A stretch of 64,000 bases of DNA, taken from contig CAVUMR010000002.1 in assembly GCA_963742715.1 (NCBI GenBank), forward strand, positions 2,917,548 to 2,981,547, written 5' to 3'. The translations under genes and the position numbers were made by a program. Positions within the stretch are counted from its first letter, which is position 1. Every line of letters starts with the position of its first letter. The notes under the pieces are model-generated. The model had not been told where the DNA came from. It worked only from the letters and a program-made list of their open reading frames with translations, and searched no databases. Origin of the DNA: CAVUMR01 sp963742715 (GTDB lineage Bacteria > Actinomycetota > Actinomycetes > Mycobacteriales > Micromonosporaceae). Below are positions 1 through 8,321 of this stretch, in pieces.

Positions 1-431
1 GCGCGCAGCGTGGCGGGTACCGCGAGTACCTCACAGATCGCTCCGAACGCGAGCGGCTCGGCCAGCTCCGACACGAGCTCCGCGCGCCCGGCCGGTGCGA
101 TCGCGTCGACCAGGTCGTCGGCGATCCGCACGATCCGGGGCACCACGCTCTGTACCCGCCGCGGATGGAACAACGACGAGCCCACCGCGCGAAGGCTCGC
201 GCTCTCGAACGGATCCGCCGCGGCCGGCAGCGGTGCGAGGTCCAGCCGCCGATCCGCGAGCGCGGCCAGCGCCTCGTCGTACCCGGTGATGAGCCAGGCC
301 TCGAGCTCGGCCATCCGTACCCGCTGCACCGGACCGGCCGCCCGCAGCTCGTCCAGCAGTGGATGGGGATCCGCCCCCGTGGTGACGTCGACGCGCAGGT
401 CATGCACCTGGTACTGGGCGGCGTCCGTCAT
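1..431 (-). CDS. Cytochrome P450, N-terminal part (runs off the left edge)
   Basis: Reading leftwards from an ATG at 431 gives an open frame to the window edge (about 143 codons) with no stop. The protein has the look of a bacterial class I P450 N-terminus: a 'D-P-H-P-L-L-D-E-L-R' stretch, then 'AWLITGYDEALAALAD', then 'SSLFHPRRVQSVVPRIVRIADDLVD', which corresponds to the B-to-D helix region. The heme-binding Cys loop and the I-helix would lie outside the window, so catalytic competence cannot be judged. The substrate is unknown. The gene shares strand with the amidase to its right. A 13-base palindrome lies about 68 bases upstream of the start. Confidence 0.82.
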   Translation of the reverse strand, partial: MTDAAQYQVHDLRVDVTTGADPHPLLDELRAAGPVQRVRMAELEAWLITGYDEALAALADRRLDLAPLPAAADPFESASLRAVGSSLFHPRRVQSVVPRIVRIADDLVDAIAPAGRAELVSELAEPLAFGAICEVLAVPATLR

Positions 432-498
432 CGCGCAAACCCCTGTCAGCCGACGTGCGTCGCAGACTTGCATACGGATACATCGGGTGTCGACCCCA

Positions 499-511
499 AT
501 ACGTTACGTAT
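499..511. promoter_or_regulatory. Palindrome upstream of the P450 gene
   Basis: ATACGTTACGTAT is a perfect inverted repeat (ATACGT-T-ACGTAT) in the short gap between the amidase stop and the P450 start. It could be an operator for a regulator outside the window. This is inference from symmetry and position only. Confidence 0.3.
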
Positions 512-616
512 GTGGATTCGCGGATATCCCCGTAGAAACGGGACGAGTCGCCACGCTCCGTCAGCACCGCGATCTCCGCCCGTGGCCGGCGCGCGGACCG
601 TCCCGCGGCGCGCCGG

Positions 617-2056
617 TCAGCCGCCACCGGGCGTGGCCGCGGACGCTCCCGCGAAGACCGGAGGCGTCCGGTCCCGCCACGGCATGACCTGCTCAAGCCG
701 CGAGGCAACCCGGAAGAGCAGATCTTCGCGGGCGTACGGAGCGACAAGCTGCACGCCGATCGGCAGGCCGGTCCGGCTCTGGCCGAGCGGCAGGCTGATC
801 GCGGGCTGACCCGAGATGTTGAACAGCACGGTGAACGGCCCGTACTCGAAGATCGACTCGAGCCAGCTCTCCGGGGTGTGCGCCGGATCGTCCTGCCGCA
901 GCGTGCCGTGCGGCGCCGGCAGTTGCCCGAGAGTCGGCGTGACCAGCAGGTCGTACCCGGTGAAGAACGCCCCGACCGTACGGGTCACCCGGTTCTGCGC
1001 GTCGAGCTGCGCGAACAGGTCCAGCGCCGGTACCGCGGACGCCTCCCGCAGCAGCCGCGCGGACACCGCCTCCATCCGGTCCGGGTCGGGTTGCCGGGGC
1101 GCCAGCAGGAACGGTGCCGCCAGCGCGGTGAGGTTGGCCCGCGCACCGAGCAGCACGACCGGCCAGTCGACCGCCGGAGTCGCCTCGGTGACGACATTGC
1201 CCATGCTCTCGAGCGTCCGGCCGACCTCGACCGCCGCCGCGGCCACCTCAGCGTCCACGGCCACGCCGGACCAGGCGGTCGTGGTCACGGCCACCCGCAG
1301 CGGGCCGGTGTCGCGACCCACCTCGTCGACGTACCGGCCGGCCGGCGGTGGCGCGGTGTACTTGTCGCCGACCGCGGGCCCGTGTACCGCGTCAAGCAGG
1401 TGCGCGGCATCCCGGACGGTACGGGTCAGCGCGAACTCGACGGACGCGCCGAAGGCCGCTTCGCTGATGTCGGGGCCGCACGGCGTACGCCCGCGACTGG
1501 GTTTGAGACCCACCAGGCCGCAACACGACGCGGGTATCCGGACCGAGCCGGCGCCGTCGTTCGCGTGGGCGACCGGCACCGCGCCGGCGGCGACCAGCGC
1601 GGCGGCACCACCACTCGAGCCGCCCACCCCCCGGTCGAGGTCCCACGGGTTGCGGGTCGGGCCGGTCCGCAGCGGCTCGGTGGCGAAGCTGATGGCCAGC
1701 TCCGGCGCGGCGGTCAGGCCGAGCGTGACCAGGCCGGCCGCCCGGAACCGGCTCATCAGCTCGCTGTCGTGATCGGCCACCGCGCCCCGGATGGCGCGGC
1801 TGCCGCAGAAGAACGGCACGCCGCGGGCCATCGGCGCGCAGTCCTTGATCAGGAACGGCACCCCGGCGAACGGCCCGTCGCCGGCATGCTCCAGGGCCGG
1901 CGAGAACGGTGGTATCGCCAGGCCGTTGACGGCCGGGTTCACCAGGTCAAGTGCCTGCCGGGCGACCGACTCGACCTCGGTCGCGCTGACCTCGCCGGCG
2001 GCGATCAGCTCGCGCAGGCCGACCGCGTCGCACCGCGAATATTCGTGCAGGTCCAT
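617..2056 (-). CDS. Amidase (amidase-signature family)
   Basis: This 479-residue protein is predicted to hydrolyse an amide (R-CO-NH2 or an aryl/acyl amide) using the Ser-cisSer-Lys triad. The family hallmarks are visible: the catalytic Lys in 'PFLIKDCAP', the Gly/Ser-rich signature 'GVGGSSGGAAALVAAG', and the nucleophile region 'NDGAGSVRIPASCCGLVG'. The C-terminal 'NISGQPAISLPLG' is also typical. The ATG at 2056 starts the conserved part; a longer frame upstream reads into GC-rich non-coding sequence. There is no signal peptide, so it is cytoplasmic. With the neighbouring P450, aldehyde dehydrogenase and cyclase-family gene it suggests a catabolic group, but the substrate cannot be read from the sequence. 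Confidence 0.9.
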   Translation of the reverse strand: MDLHEYSRCDAVGLRELIAAGEVSATEVESVARQALDLVNPAVNGLAIPPFSPALEHAGDGPFAGVPFLIKDCAPMARGVPFFCGSRAIRGAVADHDSELMSRFRAAGLVTLGLTAAPELAISFATEPLRTGPTRNPWDLDRGVGGSSGGAAALVAAGAVPVAHANDGAGSVRIPASCCGLVGLKPSRGRTPCGPDISEAAFGASVEFALTRTVRDAAHLLDAVHGPAVGDKYTAPPPAGRYVDEVGRDTGPLRVAVTTTAWSGVAVDAEVAAAAVEVGRTLESMGNVVTEATPAVDWPVVLLGARANLTALAAPFLLAPRQPDPDRMEAVSARLLREASAVPALDLFAQLDAQNRVTRTVGAFFTGYDLLVTPTLGQLPAPHGTLRQDDPAHTPESWLESIFEYGPFTVLFNISGQPAISLPLGQSRTGLPIGVQLVAPYAREDLLFRVASRLEQVMPWRDRTPPVFAGASAATPGGG

Positions 2057-2316
2057 CTGTCCCCCCGGCCCGCGCTGTCCCCCCGGCCCGCGCCCGACGT
2101 GATCTCCGGCGCCCGCCCCAGGTTGGCAAACGCGCCGGATGCCGTCGACCGAATTGGCGAGACGTGGTGATCTGTCGGCTACCGAGCGACAATCCGGGCC
2201 ATTCACCGCAGCGGATCCACCGTTCACCGGCCGGACCAGCCGTCTACCTGTTGGAATGCCGGTCGCCGCGGGCAAGACTCGGGATGTCTTCCCACCAAAC
2301 GCCTTGGGGGCCCGCC

Positions 2317-3780
2317 GTGTTCGACACCAGCCTGCTGATCGGCAACGAGCGACTCGCGGCGAGTGACGGGCGGACGTTCGACCGGGCCAATCCGGTCGGC
2401 GGCGAGGTGGTCACCACCAGCCCGGCGGCGAGCCGCGACGATGCCGATCGCGCGGTCGAGGCGGCCGCCGCGGCGTTCGGCAGCTGGGCGGAGACGCCGC
2501 CGAACGAGCGCCGGACCAAGCTGCTCGCGGCCGCTGACCGGCTGGAGTCCAGTGTGGACAGTTTCGCCGAGCGGATGGCGGCCGAGTGCGGCGCCACCGG
2601 CGGCTGGGCCGGCTTCAACGTCCACCTGGCGGCCAGCATGCTGCGCGAGGCTGCCTCACTCACCACCCAGGTCACCGGCCAGGTCATTCCTTCGGACGTA
2701 CCCGGCAGCCTCGCCATGGGGTACCGGCAGCCGGCCGGCGTGGTGTTCGGCATGGCGCCGTGGAACGCGCCGGTGATTCTGGCCGTACGCGCGGTGGCGA
2801 CCCCGCTGGCCGTCGGGAACACCGTCGTGTTGCGCGGCTCGGAGCTGTCCCCGGCCACGCATGCGCTGGTCGCCGAGGTGCTGATCGAGTCGGGCCTCGG
2901 TGATGGCGTCGTCAACTTCATCACGCACGCCCCGCAGGACGCCGCGGAGATCACCGAGGCGGTGATCGCGCACCCGGCGGTACGACGGGTCAACTTCACC
3001 GGCTCCACCCGGGTCGGCCGGATCATGGCGGAGGTGTGCGGCCGGTACCTCAAGCCGGTTGTACTCGAGCTCGGCGGCAAGGCTCCGTTCCTGGTACTCG
3101 ACGACGCGGATCTCGACGCGGCGGTACAGGCCGCGGCGTTCGGCGCGTTCATCAACCAGGGGCACGTGTGCATGTCGACCGAACGGATCATCGTGCACGA
3201 GGCGGTGGCGGACGAGTTCGTCGCGCTGTTCCTGGCCAAGGCGCGGAGCCTGCCGTGTGGCGACCCGCGCAAGGAGGAGGTCGTACTCGGCTCGGTGATC
3301 GGCAAACCGACCGTCGAGCACCTCCGCGCGCTGGTCGAGGAGGCGGTGTCCGCGGGTGCGACCGTGCTGTCCGGCGACTCGGTACGCGGTGACGACACCG
3401 GCACGATCCTCCCCGCGGTGATCCTCGACAACGTCACCCGGGACATGCGGATCTTCCGCGACGAGATCTTCGGCCCGGCGGTCACGATCACCCGGGTGTC
3501 CGACGAGGAGGAGGCGGTCGAGGCCGCCAACGACACCGAGTACGGCCTGTCCTCGGCCGTGTTCACCCGGGACGCGGCGCGCGGGCTGCGGGTGGCCAAG
3601 CGGCTCGACTTCGGCATCACCCACGTCAACGGCCCGACCGTGCACGACGAGGCGCAGATGCCGTTCGGCGGGGTGAAGGCGAGCGGGTACGGCCGGTTCG
3701 GCGGGCACGCCGGCATCGACGCGTTCACCGAACTGCGGTGGGTGACGCTGCAGACGGAGCCGCGGCAGTACCCGTTCTGA
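2317..3780 (+). CDS. NAD(P)-dependent aldehyde dehydrogenase (aromatic-aldehyde type)
   Basis: This is a 487-residue ALDH that oxidises an aldehyde to the acid. Visible family features are the cofactor-binding 'FGMAPWNAP', 'VNFTGSTRVG', the general base Glu in 'LELGGKAP' (about residue 251) and the nucleophile Cys in 'NQGHVCMSTERI' (about residue 285). The overall pattern resembles vanillin/salicylaldehyde dehydrogenases. The Lys usual in 'VVLKPSE' reads Arg-Gly-Ser here. I chose the GTG at 2317, with a G-run seven bases upstream and family-typical length; an in-frame ATG at 2284 would add 11 residues. It lies divergent from the amidase, across a 260-base gap that should hold both promoters. 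Confidence 0.9.
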   Translation: MFDTSLLIGNERLAASDGRTFDRANPVGGEVVTTSPAASRDDADRAVEAAAAAFGSWAETPPNERRTKLLAAADRLESSVDSFAERMAAECGATGGWAGFNVHLAASMLREAASLTTQVTGQVIPSDVPGSLAMGYRQPAGVVFGMAPWNAPVILAVRAVATPLAVGNTVVLRGSELSPATHALVAEVLIESGLGDGVVNFITHAPQDAAEITEAVIAHPAVRRVNFTGSTRVGRIMAEVCGRYLKPVVLELGGKAPFLVLDDADLDAAVQAAAFGAFINQGHVCMSTERIIVHEAVADEFVALFLAKARSLPCGDPRKEEVVLGSVIGKPTVEHLRALVEEAVSAGATVLSGDSVRGDDTGTILPAVILDNVTRDMRIFRDEIFGPAVTITRVSDEEEAVEAANDTEYGLSSAVFTRDAARGLRVAKRLDFGITHVNGPTVHDEAQMPFGGVKASGYGRFGGHAGIDAFTELRWVTLQTEPRQYPF

Positions 3781-3881
3781 CGATCCCCGGCGGCTGGCGG
3801 CGGGCGGCGGGCAGCGGCGGCCCTCGGCGGACCGCGCCGGACGGCGGTCGCGACCGGCGGCGGGCGCCGCGCCCTCCGGGG

Positions 3882-3923
3882 GTCGGCCGCCGCGGTCTCA
3901 GGAGTCGCCCGCCGCGGCCTCAG
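3882..3923 (-). repeat. Two tandem 20-base repeats (period 22) carrying the cyclase stop codon
   Basis: GTCGGCCGCCGCGGTCTCAG (3882-3901) and GTCGCCCGCCGCGGCCTCAG (3904-3923) match at 18 of 20 positions. The TGA stop of the minus-strand cyclase gene (3920-3922) lies in the copy proximal to the gene, and the other copy repeats it 22 bases on, in another frame. One of several stop-carrying repeats in this window. Confidence 0.7.
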
Positions 3924-4681
3924 GGCTCGATCAGGGCCAGCACCCGGCACGGGCTGCCGGAGCCGCCCACGATCGGCAGCGGCGAGGCCACCACCAGCGC
4001 GCCGCGGACCGGCAACCGGTCCAGGTTGCGCAGCTGGGTCAGCCCGTACTTGTTGGCGCCGAGCAGGAACGAGTGGCACGGGAACGGCGGGTCGAACGAG
4101 TGCGCCGCGCCGGCGTCGGTACCGACCGTCTCGACCCCGACGCCGATGATCGGCGCCTCCTCGGCCAGCCACTTCGCGCACTCGATGGAGATGCCCGGGG
4201 TCCGCCCCGCGTTCAGGAACGCGTCGTCGTCCTCACCGCGGACATCCCAGCCGGTGCGGTACAGCAGCCAGCCGCCGTCCGGCAGCGGCCCGTGTTCGGC
4301 TTCCCAGGCCCGTACGTCGTCCACCTCGAGCAGGAAGTCCGGGTTCTCCCGTACCCGGTCGACGGCGTCGAGTACGACCGCGGACGCGATGAGCCGCCGC
4401 GGCGGTACCTGCGACACGTCGTCGCCGCCCTGTCCGGTCACCCAGTGCACCGGCGCGTCGAAGTGCGTACCGGTGTGCTCCCCGGTGTGGATGTCGTTCC
4501 AGTACCACGCCGGGCCGCGCTCGTCGTACCGGCTGATCTCCTCGAGCTGGAACCGGACCGTGTTACCGAACGGTTCGGGTAACTGCAGGATCGGCGTACC
4601 GGAGTGCAGCGGCGCGGTGAGGTCGACGACCTCGACGGCACCACGGTTGAGAGCATCCACCAGGTCAGACAGCACCGACAT
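3920..4681 (-). CDS. Cyclase-family protein (kynurenine formamidase-like metal hydrolase)
   Basis: This 253-residue protein belongs to the cyclase/kynurenine formamidase superfamily. It has the metal-binding signature as 'GEHTGTHFDAPVHW' and a later 'GTDAGAAHSFDPPFPCHSFLLG' segment that also fits the fold. Known members hydrolyse N-formylkynurenine, isatin or other cyclic and amide substrates using a divalent metal. The start at 4681 gives the usual length and the family opening 'VVDLTAPLHSGTP'. It is divergent from the HTH/Clp-N pair, so the GTCAA boxes could act on it as well. The substrate is unknown; the amidase and ALDH neighbours suggest degradation of an aromatic or N-heterocyclic compound. 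Confidence 0.85.
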   Translation of the reverse strand: MSVLSDLVDALNRGAVEVVDLTAPLHSGTPILQLPEPFGNTVRFQLEEISRYDERGPAWYWNDIHTGEHTGTHFDAPVHWVTGQGGDDVSQVPPRRLIASAVVLDAVDRVRENPDFLLEVDDVRAWEAEHGPLPDGGWLLYRTGWDVRGEDDDAFLNAGRTPGISIECAKWLAEEAPIIGVGVETVGTDAGAAHSFDPPFPCHSFLLGANKYGLTQLRNLDRLPVRGALVVASPLPIVGGSGSPCRVLALIEP

Positions 4682-4739
4682 GGGTCGAACGTAGGCGCGG
4701 TAAGCAGGACCGTCAACGACGCCCGGCGTACCCCGATCT

Positions 4740-4819
4740 GTCAACCTCCATTGACACCGACAATGTCGAGTCATCGTCAACTTTTATTGACGAACCGGGT
4801 GGCGTCAACTATGGTTGAC
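4740..4819. promoter_or_regulatory. Three GTCAA-N6-TTGAC inverted repeats (likely operators)
   Basis: The boxes are GTCAACCTCCATTGAC (4740-4755), GTCAACTTTTATTGAC (4776-4791) and GTCAACTATGGTTGAC (4804-4819). All share GTCAA-N6-TTGAC, and the third is a perfect GTCAAC-N4-GTTGAC palindrome overlapping the possible ATG at 4811. Centre-to-centre spacings are 36 and 28 bases. The placement suggests autoregulation by the small HTH protein encoded immediately downstream. The symmetry is seen directly; the binding protein is inferred. Confidence 0.7.
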
Positions 4820-4822
4820 GAC

Positions 4823-5059
4823 ATGAGTGACGCAACGGATCTCGCCGCGGCGGCCAGCAGCGCCGACGCCACGGTCGGCCTCCGCGCCGCCCTGGCGTTG
4901 CGTCGGCTGGCCGAGACCCTCGAGGGACTCCAGGTGGACAACGCCCGCCGGCAGGGCTGGTCCTGGCAGGAGATCGCGGACGCGCTCGAGATCAGCAAGC
5001 AGGCAGTGCACAAGAAGTACGCCGGTCGCCGCCCGGCCCGGGACCCACGGGAGGACTAG
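4823..5059 (+). CDS. Small helix-turn-helix protein, partner of the Clp-N gene
   Basis: This protein is about 78 residues long. A Ser/Ala-rich N-terminus is followed by 'LRAALALRRLAETLEGLQVDNARRQGWSWQEIADALEISKQAVHKKYAG', in which 'SWQEIADALEISKQAVHKK' is a clear helix-turn-helix. It probably binds DNA as a dimer. I used the ATG at 4823; an in-frame ATG at 4811 would lie inside the third operator box. The Clp-N gene starts at the very next base after its stop, so the two are co-transcribed. HTH plus Clp-N pairs recur in actinobacteria as far as I know, but their physiological role is poorly defined. The three palindromes upstream make it a good candidate autorepressor. Confidence 0.85.
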   Translation: MSDATDLAAAASSADATVGLRAALALRRLAETLEGLQVDNARRQGWSWQEIADALEISKQAVHKKYAGRRPARDPRED

Positions 5060-5638
5060 ATGTTCGAGCGTTTCACCATCACCGCCCGCCGCGTCGTCGT
5101 CATGGCGAAGGCCGCGGCCGAGAGTGCCCACAGCCCCGCCATCGGCACCGAACACCTGCTGCTCGGCCTGCTCGACGAGGAAGCCGGCGGCGCGAGCCAG
5201 GTGCTGCGCGCGGCCGGCGTCGACCGCGAGCAGGTCGTGGCCGCGATCGGCGGCCCGGCCGGGCCCGACACCAAGCTGCTGAGCGACGCCGACGCCGACG
5301 CGCTGCGCACGATCGGGATCGACCTCGACACCGTGGTCGCCCGCATCGAGGAGTCGTTCGGACCGGGCGCCCTGGCCAACTCGCAGGCGCGCGCCGGCGG
5401 CCTGTTCCGCCGCCGGCGCGGCCCACGGTCCCGGTTCTCGCCGCGGTCGCGCAAGGTGCTCGGCCTCGCCCTGCGGGAGGCGGTGCGCCTGCATCACGAC
5501 TGGATCGGCTCGGAGCACATCCTTCTCGGCCTGCTCCGGGAGGGCAACGGGCTGGCCGCCCGCATCCTGGTCGACCACGGCGCCGACCTCGACGAGCTGC
5601 GCCGGGCGACCCTCCGCACGCTGGACCAGGCCGCCTAG
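5060..5638 (+). CDS. Clp N-terminal (R-domain) protein without ATPase modules
   Basis: This 192-residue protein consists of two Clp-N type repeats: 'MFERFTITARRVVVMAKAAAESAHSPAIGTEHLLLGLLDE' and 'FSPRSRKVLGLALREAVRLHHDWIGSEHILLGLLRE'. They are separated by an Arg-rich linker (about residues 115-130). There is no Walker motif, so it is not a Clp ATPase. It may act as an adaptor, a decoy for ClpC substrates, or a sensor. It follows the HTH gene with no gap and is followed by a strong hairpin at 5683, which closes a two-gene operon. Confidence 0.88.
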   Translation: MFERFTITARRVVVMAKAAAESAHSPAIGTEHLLLGLLDEEAGGASQVLRAAGVDREQVVAAIGGPAGPDTKLLSDADADALRTIGIDLDTVVARIEESFGPGALANSQARAGGLFRRRRGPRSRFSPRSRKVLGLALREAVRLHHDWIGSEHILLGLLREGNGLAARILVDHGADLDELRRATLRTLDQAA

Positions 5639-5682
5639 CGCCGGTCGCTCAGCTCCGGCGACCAACACAGTCCGGGTAACGC

Positions 5683-5713
5683 GAGTGGGGAGGGCCATCG
5701 GCCCTCCCCACTC
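5683..5713. terminator. Strong bidirectional hairpin terminator
   Basis: A perfect 14-bp stem (GAGTGGGGAGGGCC / GGCCCTCCCCACTC) with a 3-base loop sits between the convergent Clp-N (+) and MMPL (-) genes. It is positioned to terminate both transcripts. Confidence 0.85.
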
Positions 5714-5758
5714 ACCTCATGCCTTGCTGGCCGACCCCGCCAGCCGAAAGTGCGCCCG

Positions 5759-7903
5759 CTAGCCAACCGTGGCGCCGGTCGGGGCGTCGGTCAGCTCCTC
5801 GGGCTCCTCCGGTGCCGCCGCCGGCGAGATCTCGTCGTGCCGGCGGGACAACGCGCCCGGCCACCACATGTACCGCCCGATGTCGAGGTTCAGCGCGGTC
5901 ACCAGGATCGAGCGGACCACGATCGTGTCGAGCAGGACGCCGAACGCCACCGCGAATCCGATCTCGGCGAACGCGATGAGCGGCAGCGTGCCCAGCACCG
6001 CGAAGGTACCGGCGAGCACCAGTCCGGCCGAGGTGATGACGCCGCCGGTGGCCGCCAACCCGATCCGGGCCGCCCGCTTGGTGCCGTACTTGGCGGTCTC
6101 CTCCCGTACCCGGGTCATCAGGAAGATGTTGTAGTCGATGCCCAGGGCGACCAGGAAGACGAACACGAACAGCGGGAGCGACGAGTCGGCGCCGCCGAAG
6201 TGGAACACGTGCCCGAACACCAGTGCGCTCGTGCCGAGCGCGGCGGCGAAGGACAGTACGACGGTCGCGACCAGCACGATCGGCGCCACCACGGCGCGCA
6301 GCAGCAGCGCCAGGATGAGGAGCACCACGGCCAGCACGATCGGGATGATCAGGTTCCGGTCGTGCTGCGCCGCCCGTTGTACGTCGACGTTGATGGCGGT
6401 GGTACCACCGACCAGCGCGTCCGCACCGGATACCGCGTGCACCCGGTCCCGGACCCGGTCCACGGTGTCGAACGCGGCCTTGCTGTCGGCCGGATCGGTC
6501 AGCGTGCCCTGGATGAACGCGGTGCCGTCCTTGGCCACCGGCTCGGAGACGCTCGCGCTGTCGATGCCGCGCGTCGAGGCGAACGCCTCCCGTACCGCGG
6601 CGGCCCGGTCCGCCTTGGCCACCACCACGACGGGGCTGCCCGCACCGGCGTTGAAGTACTTGCTCACGACCTCCTCGCCGACGATGGAGTCCGGGTGGCC
6701 GCGGAACGACTCCTTGTTGGTCAGGCCGGTCGCGTCCAGCTGGACCAGCCCGACCGCCATCGCGCCGAGCGCGAGAGTGGTGGCGATCCAGGTGGTGCGC
6801 GGCCGGCGGGCGATCCCGCCGCCGACCTTCGCCCACATCCCGGTGTCGGTCGGCTCGGCCGTGCCGAACTTCGGGCGCACCGGCCAGAAGACCCACCGGC
6901 CCATGGTGACCATCAGCGCCGGCAGCAGCGTCAGCATGGCGGCGAGGCCCACGAGGATGCCGATCGCCGCGACCGGACCGAGGCCGCTCGTCGCGTTGGT
7001 CTCGGCGAACAGCAGGCAGAGCATGCCGATCGCGACCGTGGCGGCGCTGGCGATGATCGCCGGGCCGGCCCGGTGCAGGGCGACCGCCATCGCCTCGTGC
7101 CGGTCCGCGTGCCGGCGCAGCTCTTCCCGATATCGGGCGACCAGCAGCAGGGCATAGTCCGTCCCCGCGCCGAAGACGAGCACGGTCAGGATGCCGGCAC
7201 TCTGCGCGTTCACGGTGAGGTCGGCGTACTTCGCCAACAGGTAGATGACCGCTTGGGCGCTGGTGAGCGCGATGCCGGCCGAGATGACCGGTAGCAGCCA
7301 CAACACCGGACTGCGGTACGTGAACAGCAGGATCACCACGACGACCGCGACGGTGGCGAGCAGCAGCGTGCTGTCGATGCCCTCGAACGCCGCGCTGGAG
7401 TCGGCCGCGCTACCGGCCGGACCGGTGACGTGCACGGCCATGCCGTCCGCGCCGTCCTTCGCGGTGTCCTTCATGTCGGCGACCACGTCAGCGGCCTTGT
7501 TCCAGCCGTCCGGACCGAGGTTGAGCGGGATGATGATCTGCGCGGCCCGCGGACTGGTCTGGTCGTCCAGGATCGGACCGACCACCTGGCCGTCCAGATC
7601 GGACAGTCTCGCGAAGGTCTTCGCGTCCTCGGCGACCTTAGCCTGGTCCGCGTCGGTGAACCCGGACGACCGCTCGTAGACGAGTACCGCCGGGATGGTG
7701 TCCGGCGACTGGAAGCTCGCCTGCACGTCGAGCGCCTGGGTGGACTCGGCGCTGCCCGGAAGCCACGTCTTCGCGTCGTTCTGCTGCGCGCCGGTCAGCT
7801 TGCTGGACAGCGGGCCGGCCAGGCCGGCGATGATCACCCAGAAGACGATCACCGCGTACTTGATCCGGCGATGCGTGATCCATCCAGCAACGTGCCTGGT
7901 CAT
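5759..7903 (-). CDS. MMPL-family RND transporter
   Basis: This 714-residue membrane protein has the MMPL topology: TM1, a large extracytoplasmic loop (about residues 40-170), five TMs, a second large loop, then five more TMs and a cytoplasmic tail. Both halves carry the proton-relay/MMPL signature, seen as 'GAGTDYALLLVARYREELRR' and 'ALGIDYNIFLMTRVREE'. Relatives export lipids, siderophores or drugs driven by the proton gradient. It stands alone, with a hairpin downstream and a 300-base upstream gap holding its promoter. No local lipid or siderophore genes point to a cargo. Confidence 0.93.
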   Translation of the reverse strand: MTRHVAGWITHRRIKYAVIVFWVIIAGLAGPLSSKLTGAQQNDAKTWLPGSAESTQALDVQASFQSPDTIPAVLVYERSSGFTDADQAKVAEDAKTFARLSDLDGQVVGPILDDQTSPRAAQIIIPLNLGPDGWNKAADVVADMKDTAKDGADGMAVHVTGPAGSAADSSAAFEGIDSTLLLATVAVVVVILLFTYRSPVLWLLPVISAGIALTSAQAVIYLLAKYADLTVNAQSAGILTVLVFGAGTDYALLLVARYREELRRHADRHEAMAVALHRAGPAIIASAATVAIGMLCLLFAETNATSGLGPVAAIGILVGLAAMLTLLPALMVTMGRWVFWPVRPKFGTAEPTDTGMWAKVGGGIARRPRTTWIATTLALGAMAVGLVQLDATGLTNKESFRGHPDSIVGEEVVSKYFNAGAGSPVVVVAKADRAAAVREAFASTRGIDSASVSEPVAKDGTAFIQGTLTDPADSKAAFDTVDRVRDRVHAVSGADALVGGTTAINVDVQRAAQHDRNLIIPIVLAVVLLILALLLRAVVAPIVLVATVVLSFAAALGTSALVFGHVFHFGGADSSLPLFVFVFLVALGIDYNIFLMTRVREETAKYGTKRAARIGLAATGGVITSAGLVLAGTFAVLGTLPLIAFAEIGFAVAFGVLLDTIVVRSILVTALNLDIGRYMWWPGALSRRHDEISPAAAPEEPEELTDAPTGATVG

Positions 7904-8216
7904 GTGTGTACCCCGATCGACATTCCACTCCCCCTGGACCGGCCCCCATCATCGGCCTGCGATCAGGTTGGCACATCGGGATTACGCACTGGTTTTCTGT
8001 CCGAAACCCTTAGGGGTACCGGGCAAATGCATTAGGGCGATTGGGTACAACTCACGCCCGACTTATGTACAGACAGACACATTGAAACGGACAAATGCCG
8101 TCAGCACCGGGCCGCAAACCGTGCTTTTCGCAATGCCGCCGGGCGATCGGACAACGTGCGCTGAAACACATGTGGCATGGCCCACGAATCGCCGCATGAT
8201 CCCGCTCGGCGCTGGC
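7904..8216. other. Intergenic region upstream of the MMPL gene
   Basis: About 310 bases, less GC-rich than the flanks, lie between the MMPL start and the repeat array that follows the DUF2254 gene. It must hold the MMPL promoter. I see no convincing operator or RNA gene in it. Confidence 0.4.
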
Positions 8217-8321
8217 GACGCGAGCGGCACCGACGCGACCGGCACCGACGCGACCGGCACCGACGCGACCTACGCCGAGGCGACCGGCACTGGCGCGACC
8301 GGCACCGACGCGACCTACGCC
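8217..8321 (-). repeat. Seven 15-bp tandem repeats across the DUF2254 stop codon
   Basis: The unit is GACGCGACCGGCACC with one to five changes per copy, seven copies in 105 bases. The TAG stop of the DUF2254 gene (CTA at 8315-8317 on the plus strand) falls in the copy nearest the gene, and the same CTA recurs in the fourth copy. Because 15 is a multiple of 3, loss of the stop would extend the protein by Val-Ala-Ser-Val-Pro-like repeats. Confidence 0.85.

Noticed and set aside
10..809. Two plus-strand frames at the left edge
   Set aside because: The minus strand encodes a recognisable cytochrome P450 N-terminus here; the plus-strand frames have no family features and odd codon use.
2244..4181. 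645-codon minus-strand frame over the aldehyde dehydrogenase
   Set aside because: The plus-strand ALDH has all catalytic motifs; the reverse frame is low-complexity Ser/Arg/Thr typical of GC-rich antisense.
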